Assembly: GCA_943735955.1 (NCBI GenBank)
Contig: OX030964.1
Location: 4,689,099-4,753,098, forward strand
Source of the DNA: Piscicola geometra
Taxonomy: Eukaryota; Annelida; Clitellata; Hirudinida; Piscicolidae
Direction of reading: 5' to 3'
Length of the DNA stretch: 64,000 bases
Part shown: piece after piece, positions 44,906 through 56,676 of the stretch
How positions within the stretch are numbered: position 1 is the stretch's first letter
How the letters are laid out: each line of letters opens with the position of its first letter
Notes under the pieces: model-generated
Database searches by the model: none
Told to the model about the DNA's origin: nothing
What the model saw: only the letters and a program-made list of their open reading frames with translations
Program-made: the position numbers and the translations under genes

Positions 44906-45862
44906 GGATGATGATGATGATGATGAGGATGTTGAGGATGAAGATCATGATCATTATTGCAGGGTCACCAAATCCATGAGCTGATCAATGACTATGGCGT
45001 AGCTCTGCATCGAATAAAGGAAAAGAAAACCAAAGAAAACAATAATGATGATGACAAAAACAAGGACAATAATAACGATAATGATACTAATAAAGATAAT
45101 AATATTAATAATGATATTAATAAAGATAATAATATTAATAATGATAATAATTTTAATAAAGGTAATAATGATTGTTCTCACCAGCATCCTCACAACGAGA
45201 ATGAAGATGCTATTAATGATAAAGACAATGACGATAAAAAGAGTAAAAATATAAACGAAGATAAAACAACTCAAAATAATAAAATCTTAAATAGTGATAA
45301 TATTGAAAAGAATAAAAATGAAGATTTTGAAAAACTAAATTGTATCATCGAGAAGGGGACTCTGGATGAAAACACATCTAGTAAGATTAACCCAATCACA
45401 AATAACAGCATTAACAGCAACAAATTAAACAACAACAGCAGCATGTCATCTTTTCATCCTTACAAGAAGAGGGGGCTAACCAGAAGATCTGGCCATGTGA
45501 AGGAAACCAATGGCGACAATGATGATGGTGAAGAAGCCATTGCGGAAAAAGACGCTTTGTCGGCATTACACGCAGGCAGTAGCTTCGAAGACAGCTACAA
45601 GCATAATGCCTTGTTATCTTGCAACAACAACAACAACGACAACTACATTAGAAACAGCAGCATGCTTTATAGCACTTGTAACTACAACACGTCTAGAGAT
45701 GCTGATGATGATGACGACGATGATGATGATGATGATGATGATGATGGGAAAGTGGTAAGAGGGAAGGGACACACAGGAGTGGATAACAGAAATCGGAAGT
45801 TATATCATCACCAGCATCGACATTTTTTATCACAAACGAAACAAAATAGGCAACTTAAATGA
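30708..45862 (+). CDS. Tandem MyTH4-FERM protein (class VII/XV myosin-tail-like)
   Basis: 28 exons: 30708-30761, 31090-32358, 33109-33219, 34503-34841, 35055-35249, 35418-35576, 35790-35860, 36227-36430, 36618-36705, 36919-37016, 37375-37462, 37806-37975, 38183-39029, 39225-39355, 39557-39957, 40035-40238, 40691-40803, 40968-41009, 41096-41172, 41387-41468, 41636-41717, 41907-42013, 42272-42391, 42744-42814, 42945-43113, 43586-43669, 44401-44577 and 44963-45862. They sum to 2150 codons plus stop, all in phase. A Gln/His-rich N-terminus is followed by MyTH4-1 (LRDELFCQICRLLTGNP, RKHAPSILEIE), FERM-1 (YEYIADVLAEWE, KSTEEAMAKYL), a linker, MyTH4-2 (YWSFTKTPFKSSLL, KCPPSHKEIKF), FERM-2 (IELCALRAQTEAGDF, ALFQCMSDR, KTFWLAVSQIGVHFMEMQ) and an Asn/Asp-rich C-terminus. 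In myosins VII and XV such tails bind microtubules, cargo and membranes. No motor or SH3 domain was found here, so either upstream exons are outside my reach or this is a headless protein. The 5' end is uncertain. Confidence 0.8.
34412..34498. repeat. ATCATCCTCATCACC minisatellite
   Basis: 15-bp unit repeated about five times in the intron, ending right at the acceptor of the exon that starts at 34503. Confidence 0.9.
35864..35972. repeat. GATGAT/GGT microsatellite
   Basis: GATGATGATG followed by about 40 bases of GGT repeat, directly after the exon ending at 35860. Confidence 0.85.
36755..36918. repeat. CACTCACTCATTCATC minisatellite
   Basis: Variable CACT/CATCCACTCACT units fill the intron up to the acceptor at 36918. 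Confidence 0.9.
37021..37264. repeat. (GAT)n with GGT variants
   Basis: About 240 bases of trinucleotide repeat starting a few bases after the exon ending at 37016. Confidence 0.95.
37470..37665. repeat. ATCCATCTACCC minisatellite
   Basis: Tandem CATCCATCTACCCAT-type units in the intron between exons 11 and 12. Confidence 0.85.
43258..43555. repeat. 18-bp minisatellite
   Basis: Unit CCACTTCTCAAAACCAAA repeated about 16 times with minor variants (TACTCTGAA) in an intron of the MyTH4-FERM gene. Confidence 0.97.
43727..44335. repeat. 12-bp minisatellite, about 50 copies
   Basis: Unit TTAGTTATCATT (early and late units have TTATAATTTAG forms) fills about 600 bases of the intron before the exon at 44401. 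Confidence 0.97.
44578..44950. repeat. (GAT)n microsatellite with GAC/GAA variants
   Basis: Almost the whole 385-bp intron between exons 27 and 28 is GAT repeat; the acceptor TTATTGCAG follows at 44962. Confidence 0.95.
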
Positions 45863-46160
45863 TAAAAATGACTAGAAACAAATTATTTAAAAAATATTTA
45901 AAATGTATTACATAAATAAAACACGCTTGTTTAGTTAAGCTGCTCACATCTCCTTCTAGTTTTAAATGAAGATGATAATGATGACGACCATAATGATGAC
46001 GACGATAATGACGACGACGATGATGATGACAACGATAATGACGACGACGACGATGACGATGATGATGACAATGCATAATTATTGATTAATTATAATTATA
46101 AGTCATTTACACTCCCTTAAACAAAACCACTCATCTTTTATTTCTTTTTGCAACCGTATA

Positions 46161-46275
46161 GCATTCAACACCTTCAGTGGCTCAGTCACTGACGCAGACA
46201 GGCTTGCCTAGCAGTGAGCCTGGCACCCCTGGCGCTGATACGCCGTCTCTGGTCATTTGGACTGATAGTTTTTTT
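46161..46275 (+). other. Coding-like stretch, possible alternative 3' exon of the MyTH4-FERM gene
   Basis: After an AG at 46160, the frame HSTPSVAQSLTQTGLPSSEP continues Ser/Thr/Pro-rich for about 35 codons and runs into the TG repeat. A phase-0 donor in exon 28 (GTAAGA after 45753) could join it. Unproven. Confidence 0.3.
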
Positions 46276-46277
46276 GG

Positions 46278-46541
<264 letters not shown>

Positions 46542-47049
46542 ATTTAGGCATGTTATCATTGCCTTCCGTCGTTTCAAGTTCACTTTTGTGCTTTTAAATG
46601 AATTTTTTCGGAATCACTCACAACACCATACACCTATTTGTGACACTATCTAGCATAACATCAATCAACACTTACCAACCCCCATTATATCAACCATCAA
46701 CACCCAAGAGAACCTAACTACAACCACACAACAACCACATAACAACAACCACACAACAACCACATAACCACACAACAACTAACACACAAACCGCACAACA
46801 ACACCTAGACACTTCACTTAGCGTTCGCATCTTGAGCTGCTCACTATTGCATTTTTGAATTTTCGTGCACTTTACCACTTGTCAAACATTCATTTCTATA
46901 CCTTTTCACCATCCACAAACACCACCACATTGCTTTCCTCCATGCATTCAGATCATTGACCCATATACTTACTTATCGATAGAACGATAAGCTCGTCATG
47001 TGTCTATCATTTGGAATATTTTTTCATGTAGAGGATTTAAATGGTTTTC

Positions 47050-47192
47050 ATCCCACTTCATCTCACTACATCCCACTACATCCCACTACATCCCACTTTA
47101 TTCCACTACATCCCACTTCATTCCTCTTCATCCCAATACATCCCACTTCATCCTACTACATCCCACTTCATCCCACTTCATCCCACTACACT
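47050..47192. repeat. CATCCCACTA minisatellite
   Basis: 10-bp units CATCCCACT(A/T) repeat with small variation over about 140 bases. Confidence 0.92.
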
Positions 47193-47199
47193 TCTTCTA

Positions 47200-50100
47200 A
47201 GCTTTTTTCCGCCATTGAAACTACCACACCAAGCAAGAGTCATATCTTCTGTAGTGTCGTGGTGCCGTGTGTGGTTTGCTTCAAGCTTTTTCAATGGGAC
47301 ACTGTCGTGTACATATTTGTTTGTCCATCTTCTCTTTTTTCTACTTTCACTAGCGACATTTAGCCATTTTTTCTGCATTATTTATAAGCCTGTCTTGATC
47401 TTTTTCAATCTTTAAAACTATTATTCACTTTCATTAATGTCAACAATTATTTTGAAGCTCAAAATCTCTTCGCAACAATTAGTCTTTTTAAAAATAATTT
47501 TAATTTATTTTTTCGTTCTTGTTAAGATCACATTTACTACTTAAACATTCATCATTATTTACTTATAATTATAAATCCATCATTATTTAATTAGCATTAT
47601 CAGTATAAATTCATCATTATTTAATTAAAATTATAATTATAATTGATTTTGTTGCATTTGGCTACTTGAAGTTGCTTCACGACAGTATTACGTGCATTCC
47701 CGGAGCACAACTACAACAACAACAAAAGCAACTACAAAACAAAAACAAAAGCAACAACAACAACAAAACAAAAACAAAAGCAACAACAAAATTAATCAGT
47801 AATCTTGTTGTTAATGTATATAAGAACTCCAAGCAAAATTGATCGCTTGTCGTTTCACACAAGACACTCCCTTAGGAGCCCATCTTCTAATTCACCATCG
47901 CTTCTAGTTCAATAGCAGCGCAGTAGCAGAGGGGGATGCAAGAGGAAATCCTGCTCTCCGCTTTCTTCTCCCTTCGCCAAACTCTTTGCGAACTTCACTC
48001 TTTCATAGCTTTGCTGCCGTCTTATGATATTGTTTTATTTATTAGGTTTTTTTAATAAATCTTTTTTACGATTGCTTTTCAACATCTCTTCCCTCTGTTT
48101 GATTTGGTGTGCCTTACACATGTAATTGGTCTATTCGTGATTGTATCATTATTCATGATTATTCCTACCCATTCTTATAATGGCGTTTTTTTTCTTCGTA
48201 TTTACATTATTAGTTTGTTAATTATTATTTCTTCTATTTTTCGTAGATTCCATTAACATTGAGTTAGTTGAGCAGTCGGAATGCTCTTCAAAATAAGAGT
48301 TTCAACCCTCCATCTCCTCCCCATCCATACTTGTAGCTAATCTTCCTAAGCTCTTTTTCTCTAACTGAATATCAGCCCCGAAAAACTAAAACTATAAATA
48401 ACATCACAACTACCACAACAAGCAACACTGAATCGACTTTGTCCGCTTTTGACGCTTCACTTTCCACATCTTGATTACTGGGAGTCAGCATTCTTGCTTA
48501 CCGTGGGACACCCTGCAAACACCATGCAGTCACCATGCAGTCACCATCTTTCTTCAAAGTTAAACAAAAAGCACCCTTTCTTGAATCTGTAAAGCATGTT
48601 CAATTATTGAGAATAATTATTTTAAATATTTCAATTTACAATTCGTTTTTTGTTCTTTGGATCGTTTTTACTTCTATATCGAAAGCATCATCCATTCATT
48701 AGTTGCAATAGAGCCAGTATTCCATTGTTATTTGTACTTTTGTATGTTTTGTCTTTGCGTCTTTTCTCGTTTTGGTTTGCACTACTCACCAAAGGCAATG
48801 ATATTCATCGAGATATTTTCATTTATTTTCACTCAAAAGTCTTTTTTATTTGTTTCCGTGTTCTTATTTCTCTTTTTCTTTTCAATTAGTTTTATCTAGG
48901 ATGATTGCATTCATGTTTAGAAATTAATTGGTTCATTAAAGATACACTCTTTAAATTCCATTTCAACCATCACAGCACTTACTCTTTTAATTTCTTTTTA
49001 CCTTCAATTTCCTCACGCCTCAGAATATAAAAAAATGAAATTTCGTATATTTTGTTTGACTTTTTATGCGTTTTGCTAAAGATTCAATGTCTTCCTACTA
49101 GAGAGCTCAGTTCTTTTTCAATCAATTTCCCGTTTTTTCCCACTTTGACACATTTTAAATCTTTTACTTGCCTGCACTGAAAACATACCAATTAATAAAA
49201 CAATAAAATACAAAATCTTAACTTTTTTTAGAATATCATTAGAGTACACAGTTAAAACTTTAACAGACATTTTTCCAATGGTGATAGCTGATTAGACCAT
49301 TCGATTTGAAACCTAACCATGCCGCAGAAGTTATTTTTACCTAACTTTTAATTATTTCAAATAATCTTTGCTAAACTATAATTATTAATATAAAATATTT
49401 TCATTTTTATTTAGAATACAAAAATCAAGCAATGTATGAAAAAAAATTTTTTTAACAGTATAACGCTAGATCATTTTAAAGAAAGATTATCTTTTTCCAA
49501 CTCCGTAATCAGGTTACTTTCAAAAAAATCTAATTTTTGCAAGTTTTTCATGACTATCGATACTTTTAAAGTGATATTTTAGAAACAGTTCTGTTTTCAC
49601 GTGTTTTTGAATGGAAGTTTAGTGGAAAAAAGCGCGTGTTATCCGGGTGAGGAGCAGCTTGAATGGAAATTTCCATAGACCAGAAAAATTGGTAAAGAGG
49701 ATTTGTTCTGAGTATTAGTTTAAGAGGTTGGTGTTTTCAATTCTCCATTTTTTAATTATCACTATTAATCATTAAAATTATTACGTCATAATCATGAATC
49801 GATGATTACCAAAGTTACTTTGTTAGTAAAAGTAGTAAGCGCTCTACTATGATTCTGATTCAACATTCTATGCAGAAAATGAAAGAAGTATCAGTATGGA
49901 AATTTTCATTTCTTGTCACTATAACTTGATGGATCTGTCATGGAATCGTTTGAGATGGTAAGTTAGTACTGTATAACTAGTTGGGACGAACTTTATGGTG
50001 GTAGAATTTTTTAAATAGTATAATGACTCATTAATTAATTCATTATTAATGAGGTATTGTATGCTTGACTAAACTTTAGTCACTAAAGTCATCAGAAACT

Positions 50101-50630
50101 ACTGTCTAAAGTTCTAATTACCTATAAGCATTTTTGTATTTTAACAGAGTTAAAATGTGATGGATAATTGGAAGTTTTATAGTTCATCCTTCTTTATAAT
50201 TAACATTCATCTATCAAAAATTCAGTTTTGAGAAGAGGCTGTTCCAGTGTTTTCTTCAAATGGAGATCTAGATGCAGATAGGAAGCTATATAACTCCAAC
50301 CACCATCAAAAGGCTTTATTTTTTATGGTTGTGTTATGTTTATTACAGTATGGCTTTAAAATGTATTTATGTTAAAATATTTGTTTACACATTAACAAAA
50401 ATTTAGATATCCATCTCTCTACCATTACTACTAGATATATTTTTAATTTCAAATTGAACATTTTACAATCCAAATAACCATAGTTAATTTAATTGGTAAA
50501 AGTCACTGATCACTTATTGAACCTTGATCTCATAGTATTTTGACAACTTTACTGTTGTTTTTTTGTTCATTGTAATGGGTATGAGATTTCATATCAGCAC
50601 AGATTTTTTATGTTTACCACCGGCATGTGA
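47200..50630. other. Intergenic, no gene seen
   Basis: AT-rich DNA with a CAACAA-rich patch at 47700-47790. No splice-supported exons were found. Confidence 0.45.
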
Positions 50631-50636
50631 GCCGAA

Positions 50637-50663
50637 GTTTTAACTCCTAAGAGGAGTTAAAAC
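50637..50663. repeat. Perfect 12-bp hairpin
   Basis: GTTTTAACTCCT and its exact inverted copy are separated by three bases, close to the left edge of the mobile-element nest. It may be part of an element end. Confidence 0.6.
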
Positions 50664-50939
50664 TATTTAAAATAGTTTTTAGTGAGCTAATTCAACAGGT
50701 ATTTTTCGGCTAACAGGGTTCCGAAGTCAGCCTACATTACGCCACTACCATACACAGAATTTTTTTCCTGTTCTGAGATCAGTCTGAGATGTTTATTATG
50801 TAGTTTATATAGTTGAATTTTCGACGCCTCTTTCTCATTTATTGAAGACATTTTCAATATTTCAAGACTCTGGTGTGGACTGCCAGCCATCCCAATGTTT
50901 TCTTTATGATCTTCACTCTTCATTTGAAGGGTAATGAAC

Positions 50940-51346
50940 TCTGTATAGTTCTTGGATACTCATGTAGACTCCTTCTTTATTGACTTCAAGTTTCCGAATA
51001 GGGTCGTACATTTGTTAAAATTATTTTGGAAACCTAATTGCTTGGCATGTTTAATTTTCAAGGAGGCTGGAAGGTGGAACCCTTTGTTATTCATTAACTG
51101 CCAAGGGTTCTCCTTGGTCTTTGTCGTTACTTTTCTTTTATCTCTTGGTGCAAAGAGAAGGTCTTCCAGAGAGGTGGCTTCAATTTCCAGCGGACCTAAA
51201 GCCATGATCATTGATTGTGCTTTTCCGCAAAGTACTGTATTTGCTTCTTTGATGATTGTGATAAACCAATTGTTAAATTTTGTCCCGCTATTAAAAATTA
51301 TTAACTGTATTAAAGTTACTTGGTGGGGCGACGTCATCGGGTACAT
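50940..51346 (-). pseudogene. Fragment of an unclassified repeat-encoded protein (middle part)
   Basis: A 128-codon open frame with motifs MIMALGPLEIEATSLEDLLF and FHLPASLKIKHAKQLGFQNN. Related fragments occur at 53760-53905, 54196-54500 and 56364-56545, all on the minus strand, so it is a dispersed repeat family. No catalytic motif was recognised. A Gag-like protein or an endogenised viral nucleoprotein are possible sources; this is a guess from dispersal and lack of introns. Confidence 0.55.
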
Positions 51347-51369
51347 TATGTAATTGAGACATCTTTGTT

Positions 51370-52450
51370 TTTTATGAAGAATATTCTTCGGGGTTAGCGC
51401 GGTTTTAGGACTGGGCGCAAGAAAGTCCGACAGTATGTGCGCAAATGCACAGACGGCACTGTCCAGCCGTTAACCAGGCTAACCGGCTGGTCGACGTCGG
51501 GTGCTATTTCCGGGGACGCGTGCACAATCCGTCCACTGGCAGGAAACATGAGGGGTCCCGCTGCCCCGTCGACGGAGTTACGGATGCCGTCGACACCACC
51601 CAATTAGATAGATACAAAGTAAGATGTGTGGAGTAGTGTGGCGAAATGAAACACATACAACATTCAGACGCAATCAGACCCACGATCGGACTAAAATATA
51701 TCTTAAAATAACGTTAAAACATAAGTCATTCATCCATCCTAATCGTTCACACCATTCACAGTTTCCTGGGATTGATTGCAATACTAAAAATAGAGATAAA
51801 AGGGAGATAAAAGAGTGGTCGCTTCGGTACTATTCTATTCCTATTTTATTACTGATGAGGTTCGGAGACAATTAAGATAAGGGCGGGGGGCTGAGGGAAA
51901 GTCCGGAAATGTCAGAGCACCCACCGAGGACTCCAACACTCGGGTACCGGGTTGCCCTCAGCAACGCAGATTCTCCTCAAGTTAAGCCCAAAGAGAGCCC
52001 GCGCGCCTTGGGGGATGTCAACAACCCTCTCCGCAGAGAAAGCCAGGTACGCCCAGTTTTCGGTAACATCCTCCGAGCACAGCACCTGACCAACCTGCCC
52101 TTCCGTCCTCACTATTCTACCTTCCCTTCTCAGCTCCTAACTCACCAGGTAATACGCAAATAATGAAACCCGTTAGAATTAACGGGTCTAAACTCCGGGA
52201 CTACTGAAGTCACCGGAGCCGCGGTGCCAGTAGGGACCGGGAACTGGATCCCGAGCCCGTCGGAGGAGAAACCACTCCCAAAGGAAAGCCTCCCCCCCCC
52301 GCCCTAAGAATCGGACGGTGTTCACCCAGCTTGCCGTCACCCAAGCGCGCCAGCTCTTGGGCTAAGCCCAATAATCGCTCGAACAAAAGCGACCACGGAG
52401 ATTGGGAGAAGACCTAGCCTCTCTTAAATCATTAGCTAGATTTGCTTGAG
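51370..52450. mobile_element. GC-rich inserted block, probably retroelement-derived
   Basis: Two GC-rich islands (about 51385-51610 and 51880-52440) lie in AT-rich DNA with sharp edges. They include a short hairpin (ACCCGTTAGAATTAACGGGT at about 52169) and a run of C at 52292. Composition unlike anything else in the window suggests a transferred or transposed sequence, possibly a LINE 5' region. No protein recognised. Confidence 0.4.
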
Positions 52451-52496
52451 AACATGGCAGAGATTGATGACATGCTTTATATTTTGCAGTCAAAAC

Positions 52497-52712
52497 GAGT
52501 AACCAAGCTTTTCGTGTAATGCCTGAAAATCAGGCGACTTGCGTAATGCATGATTGACGCGTAATGAATGGAAAGAGCTTAATAAATTGTTAATGGCTAC
52601 ATATTTTTATTATTATTTTACTGTTTAAATGGGAGGAAAATATTTTATTAAGTCCTTGTTATTCAATACGCATGAATCATGTCCTACACGAGTTGTCTGA
52701 GTTTCAGGCCTT
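52497..52712. mobile_element. TIR element (MITE), copy 1, truncated
   Basis: Starts GTCAAAACGAGTAACCAAGC and matches the complete copy at 55776-56025 across about 215 bases, including CCTGAAAATCAGGC. It stops at the CAGGCC of the right end, where the repeat-encoded protein sequence begins. Confidence 0.75.
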
Positions 52713-53170
52713 TGGTCCATACAGAGTTGTTGAATACATGAACAGCTGACACGTTTCCTTCAAAATTCATTGCCTTGTTTGCGTACATCTCACCCGTGAC
52801 ATACTTTTTGATAGAGTTAGTGTTGCCTCCTTCCAGGCCTTCCACTATCTGATCAAACTTTTGTCTCTTGCCGCCCTGGCCAGGAAAGTACATTTCGGTC
52901 TTCTTGTCATTAGCGACAAACGATGGGGACCCCTTTAGAGGTGCGTTCACCTTCTTGGTTAGAGCGAGCGGATGAGTTTCAGACTTGGTTCCCTGTTGTT
53001 TTCTTTCGAGTTTAGGACGTAGGAGTTCTTCTCTAATTGGCACATCCTTTCCCATTGCTAGTGACATGCTGTTTTTTATTTCTCTGGTCTGGTCCCATTG
53101 TGATTTGGTGAGGAAAGTGGATGTTATTATTGGGAAAGCTTCTGAGTTGGTGATGAGGGCTGCCTAAAGC
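52684..53170 (-). pseudogene. Fragment of the repeat-encoded protein (C-terminal part, copy A)
   Basis: The open frame carries REELLRPKLERKQQG, PLKGSPSFVANDKK and YFPGQGGKR, and is clearly related to the longer copy at 57007-57693. Its last codons run into the truncated TIR element, so the copy is broken. Function unknown. Confidence 0.55.
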
Positions 53171-53201
53171 CATGATCATTGATTGTGCTTTTTCGATCTT
53201 G

Positions 53202-53620
53202 CTAACAAGCTTTACAGACTTTCCCTTTTCTTTTGGGTGAATGCCAATAATAATAACTCAATAATATATCAATTCTGGAGTCAATGTCCAAGAGAGTAGT
53301 TGCTGTTTTCTTCAAGCTTATGATAGAGAACTCTACCTCTACACTCTTGTTAATTCCCATCGTTTCAGTGTGAAGATGCAGTGGCTGTGGTGGTGTGGTT
53401 GTGGTAGTCCAGGTTAACTTGCTCAGACACATCTTGCCATCCTCCATAGTACCTTGAGCATGATGCCCAGAACTTGTCTATTACCTTCTCCTGCCCTTTC
53501 TTCATGGTTTTAATTGAGTGCTTACTTGGTTCATTATGTGGTTTTGGAGAAAGTTCTCTCTTTCAGGTATCTGAATGCCCATCACGTCCGACATGGCGAT
53601 AGAGACTCTGGAGCAACACC
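53202..53620 (-). pseudogene. Fragment of the repeat-encoded protein (N-terminal part)
   Basis: Minus-strand pieces with IKTMKKGQEKVIDKFWASCS and then FSIISLKKTATTLLDIDSRI, interrupted by stops and shifts. A second copy of the first piece lies at about 55345-55510. Degenerate. Confidence 0.45.
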
Positions 53621-53625
53621 TCCAA

Positions 53626-53976
53626 GAGACCGTTTACATTCTCATAACCTTTCGACTGGAACAGTATCTCAATGATGGCTTTTTGTCATTGTGATGAGAC
53701 GACGTTCTTCAATACATCCCGTGCATTAAATGCAGCTTGTTTCAATTCTTCATACTCCTCACCAGATGTTTTCTTTATTGACTTCAAGTTTCCGAATAGG
53801 GTGGTACATTTTTTGAAATTATTTTGAAAGCCTAATTGCTTGGCATTTTAATTTTCAAGGAGGTTGGAAGGTGGAACCCTTTGTTATTCATCAACTGCCA
53901 AGGATTCTCACAAGGACAAAAAGCCATCATTGAGATACTGTTCCAGTCGAAAGGTTATGAGAATGTAGATGGTCTC
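53626..53976. repeat. Fold-back inverted repeat, 62-bp arms
   Basis: Positions 53626-53687 and 53915-53976 are near-perfect inverted copies of one another, separated by about 227 bases. Both come from the repeat-encoded protein, so a piece of the element has been duplicated head to head. Confidence 0.8.
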
Positions 53977-54195
53977 TTGTATAGTTCTTGGATATTTATG
54001 TGATACCCGTGTAGACTCCTTCTTTGCCGGAAGGTTTTCATGATGTTCCACCATTCGTGGGGCATTAAAAAGAACTCATGTCAGTTAGAATGTCGATTAT
54101 AGTGCTGACTATATGGAAGGTTTCAGGCCAACAAAATTCATATAAAGAAGTTAGGGCATGGTAATGCCCTTTATTTATTATGCTTGACAGATTTG

Positions 54196-54500
54196 TGAAA
54201 GCCTAACTGCTTTGCATGTTTTAACTTTAATGAAGCTGGCAGGTGGAATCCTTTATTGTTCATTAATTGCCAATGATTTTCTTTGGTTTTTGTTGTCCCC
54301 ATTCTTTTGGTGCAAATATGAGGTCCTCCAAAGAAGTGGATTCTATCCACAGGGGGCCAAGAGCCATAATCATTGCTTGCGCCTTCTCAATCTTGTCGAC
54401 AAGTTTCACTGATTTCCTTTTTCTTTGGGGTTTATGCCAAACATGTCCACTCTGGAGGCAATGTCCAATAGATTGATCGCTATTATTTTCAAACTTATTT
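54196..54500 (-). pseudogene. Fragment of the repeat-encoded protein (middle part, copy 3)
   Basis: Carries DKIEKAQAMIMALGPLWIES and TSLEDLIFAPK; degenerate after that. Same family as the fragment at 50940-51346. Confidence 0.5.
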
Positions 54501-54890
54501 AGATTTAGAAGAGGGGAAATTAGAAAAAGGCTGGACAAGAGATAGTTTAAAAGATATAAAATAGTGGTCAGTAAAGTGGAGTGGAATAGATTTTAAATCA
54601 TTAGTTTTGCTATAATTAGAAGAAATTACAAAGTCAAGAGTATTACCAAGTGCATGAGTAGGAAAATTACAGTTTTGAGATAGATTAAAAAGAGAAAGAA
54701 TTTCAAGAAACTTAGCAACATAAAAGTCAGAAGGTTTATTAGTAGAGATGTTAAAGTCTCCAAGAATAAAAAATGGACAAGATAAAGAATAAAGGAATTC
54801 AGAGAGATTATGAAAATCATCTAAGAGTTTTAAAATGAGCAAATAGCAGGCAACTTGAAACAAACACTGAGAAGATTTTGAAACCTGCAA
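54495..54890 (-). pseudogene. LINE ORF2 fragment: AP-endonuclease domain
   Basis: A 131-codon open frame with FFILGDFNI, a downstream PTHALGNTLDFVIS and a TDHYFISF segment, the ordered GDFN / TLD-VI / S-T-DH motifs of the apurinic-type endonuclease of non-LTR retrotransposons. No reverse-transcriptase part is adjacent, so it is a truncated insertion. Confidence 0.75.
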
Positions 54891-55344
54891 CGTTCTTGTA
54901 CACTGGAAACTTCAACTTCAACACGAAACTCAAACAATGACAACATCGTTTGGTCCAAGCTATTTAAACAACTCGGCTTCCGACTCTTCTAGTAGTAGTA
55001 GTAGTAGTAGTACAGCCTCACACGTGGGCAAGCCAGGTGGCACTCCCTGCCTGGTCGTTTCCATGTGCATGTGTCTGTGTGTACGTGTGCTTTCGTTTCT
55101 GTGTGCTTATGTCTGTGTAGTACGTGTATGTGAATACTAGTGCATCTGTGTGTGTGAAAGTGTAACTGTTGCTGATGATGATAACTTTTAATGGGTATTT
55201 TAAAAATTGATATAAGGAATTGTAAAGAGGTCTATAGATAGCAACTAAATTAAATTTTAAAGAAGAAACTTTTACAGTAGTATAAAGACATTCAAAGAAT
55301 GAAAAATGAACAGAAGAGTCAACAATTCTTCTTTTCCATTTTTG

Positions 55345-55510
55345 TTGATCTCCATCATTTCTTTGTAGGGATAATCTAGGTTAGCTTGATCTGGCACTTC
55401 TTGCCCTCCTCCATAGTACTTTGAACATGAGGCTCAGAACTTATCTTTAACTTTATCTTGCCCCTTCTTCATGGTTTTGATTGCATATTTGCTTGGTTCA
55501 TTGAGCGGTT
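55345..55510 (-). pseudogene. Fragment of the repeat-encoded protein (N-terminal part, copy 2)
   Basis: Reads NEPSKYAIKTMKKGQDKV and ASCSKYYGG with an in-frame stop. Homologous to the piece within 53202-53620. Confidence 0.45.
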
Positions 55511-55773
55511 TTTCACCGTAGTTTTCTGTATAACATTTTATGTCCCTTGTGGAAATACGTATCTGGGAAAATGTGACAACAACTGTTTTCAGTGCTTGCT
55601 GCCCCGATTCATACAGGTTTTGGTTGGTCTATTTTGATAACTCTGATGCAGCCAATTTCAGAAACCAATATGAGTTTTTACTCTCAGCTTCGATCTTGTT
55701 GTACCTCTCTTCTAGCTCTTTAAGCTGTGTTCGCACGTCTAATTGCCGAGGTCTGTCTTCGCTGTATATTTTG

Positions 55774-56026
55774 CAGTCAAAATGAGTAACCAGGCATTTC
55801 GAGTAATGCCTGAAAATCAGGCGATTCGCGTAATGTATGATTGACGCGTAATGAATGGAAAGAGCTTAAATTGTTAATGCCTACCTATTTTAGTTTTTAT
55901 TTTACTGTTTGAATGGGAGGGAAATATTTTATTAAGTCCTTGTTATTCAATACGCATGAATCATGTCTTACACGAGTTGCCTGAGTTTCAGGCCTTACGC
56001 GAAAAGCCTGGTTACGCGTTTTGACT
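55774..56026. mobile_element. TIR element (MITE), complete copy
   Basis: Terminal inverted repeats GTCAAAATGAGTAACCAGGC and the inverse of GTCAAAACGCGTAACCAGGC, continuing through TTTCG and GTAAT/GTAAG into the internal CCTGAAA motif. The interior is non-coding. A CAGTCAAAAC-like end next to TA/TG would fit a Tc1/mariner-type MITE, but the target duplication is not clear. Confidence 0.75.
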
Positions 56027-56363
56027 ATAACATATACCTTTATTGATTATGCTTGACAGATTTGATCATGAAGTATTTTCATCATATCATTCTATTCATA
56101 ATCTATTATGGATTTACCTTCCTGAAAGGGAAAAACTGGCAGTTAATATACTTGAAGAAGTTTCTTCAAGGTCATGATACATAATTTCCAATACACACTC
56201 TGATATAAAATAATCGAGAGATTTTTGTGATTTCATAGCCTCTTGGTTGTGAATACCTCTCATCCTTCTTCAGCATTACCTTTTTCCAATCACCCCCCAC
56301 TTCTTTTAATTTTTTTAAATTGCTGTTTTTTAATGTTCTGTCATTTCTCTGGTTGGTAATGGG

Positions 56364-56545
56364 TTAATGAAGCTGGCAGGTCGAATTCTTTATTGATCAT
56401 TAATTGCCAAGGATTTTCTTTGGCTTTTGTTGTCCCCTTTCTTTTGTCTCTTGGTGCAAAGAGGAGGTCCTCTTTGCAAAGAATCCAAAAAAATCCAAAG
56501 AAGTGGATTCTATCCCCAGTTGGCCAAGAGCCATAATCACCGCTT
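56364..56545 (-). pseudogene. Fragment of the repeat-encoded protein (middle part, copy 4)
   Basis: Degenerate copy of the TSLEDLLFAP segment with a small internal inverted duplication (about 56463-56505). It lies directly downstream of the LTR and leader region in minus orientation. Confidence 0.4.
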
Positions 56546-56676
56546 GAAAAAAACGGGTAAGCTAAGTGAGCTTACTTGCGGCGTCGGATCTGCCCTCGTC
56601 TCCTCCTCTGACGTAACTTTAAAGAAAATATCTTCCATAACGTGCTTTAGTCGGGCTTCTGTTCGGGGTCACCAAT

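Noticed and set aside
47000..47415. Open frames with repeated HPTTSHY-type peptides
   Set aside because: Translations of the CATCCCACTA minisatellite; not in phase with any neighbour.
51850..51870. CTGATGAG, possible hammerhead ribozyme core
   Set aside because: The required GAAA and three-stem arrangement are missing.
51888..51910. GAGGGAAAGTCCGG resembling a bacterial RNase P RNA motif
   Set aside because: Short chance match; no surrounding RNase P structure in an animal genome.
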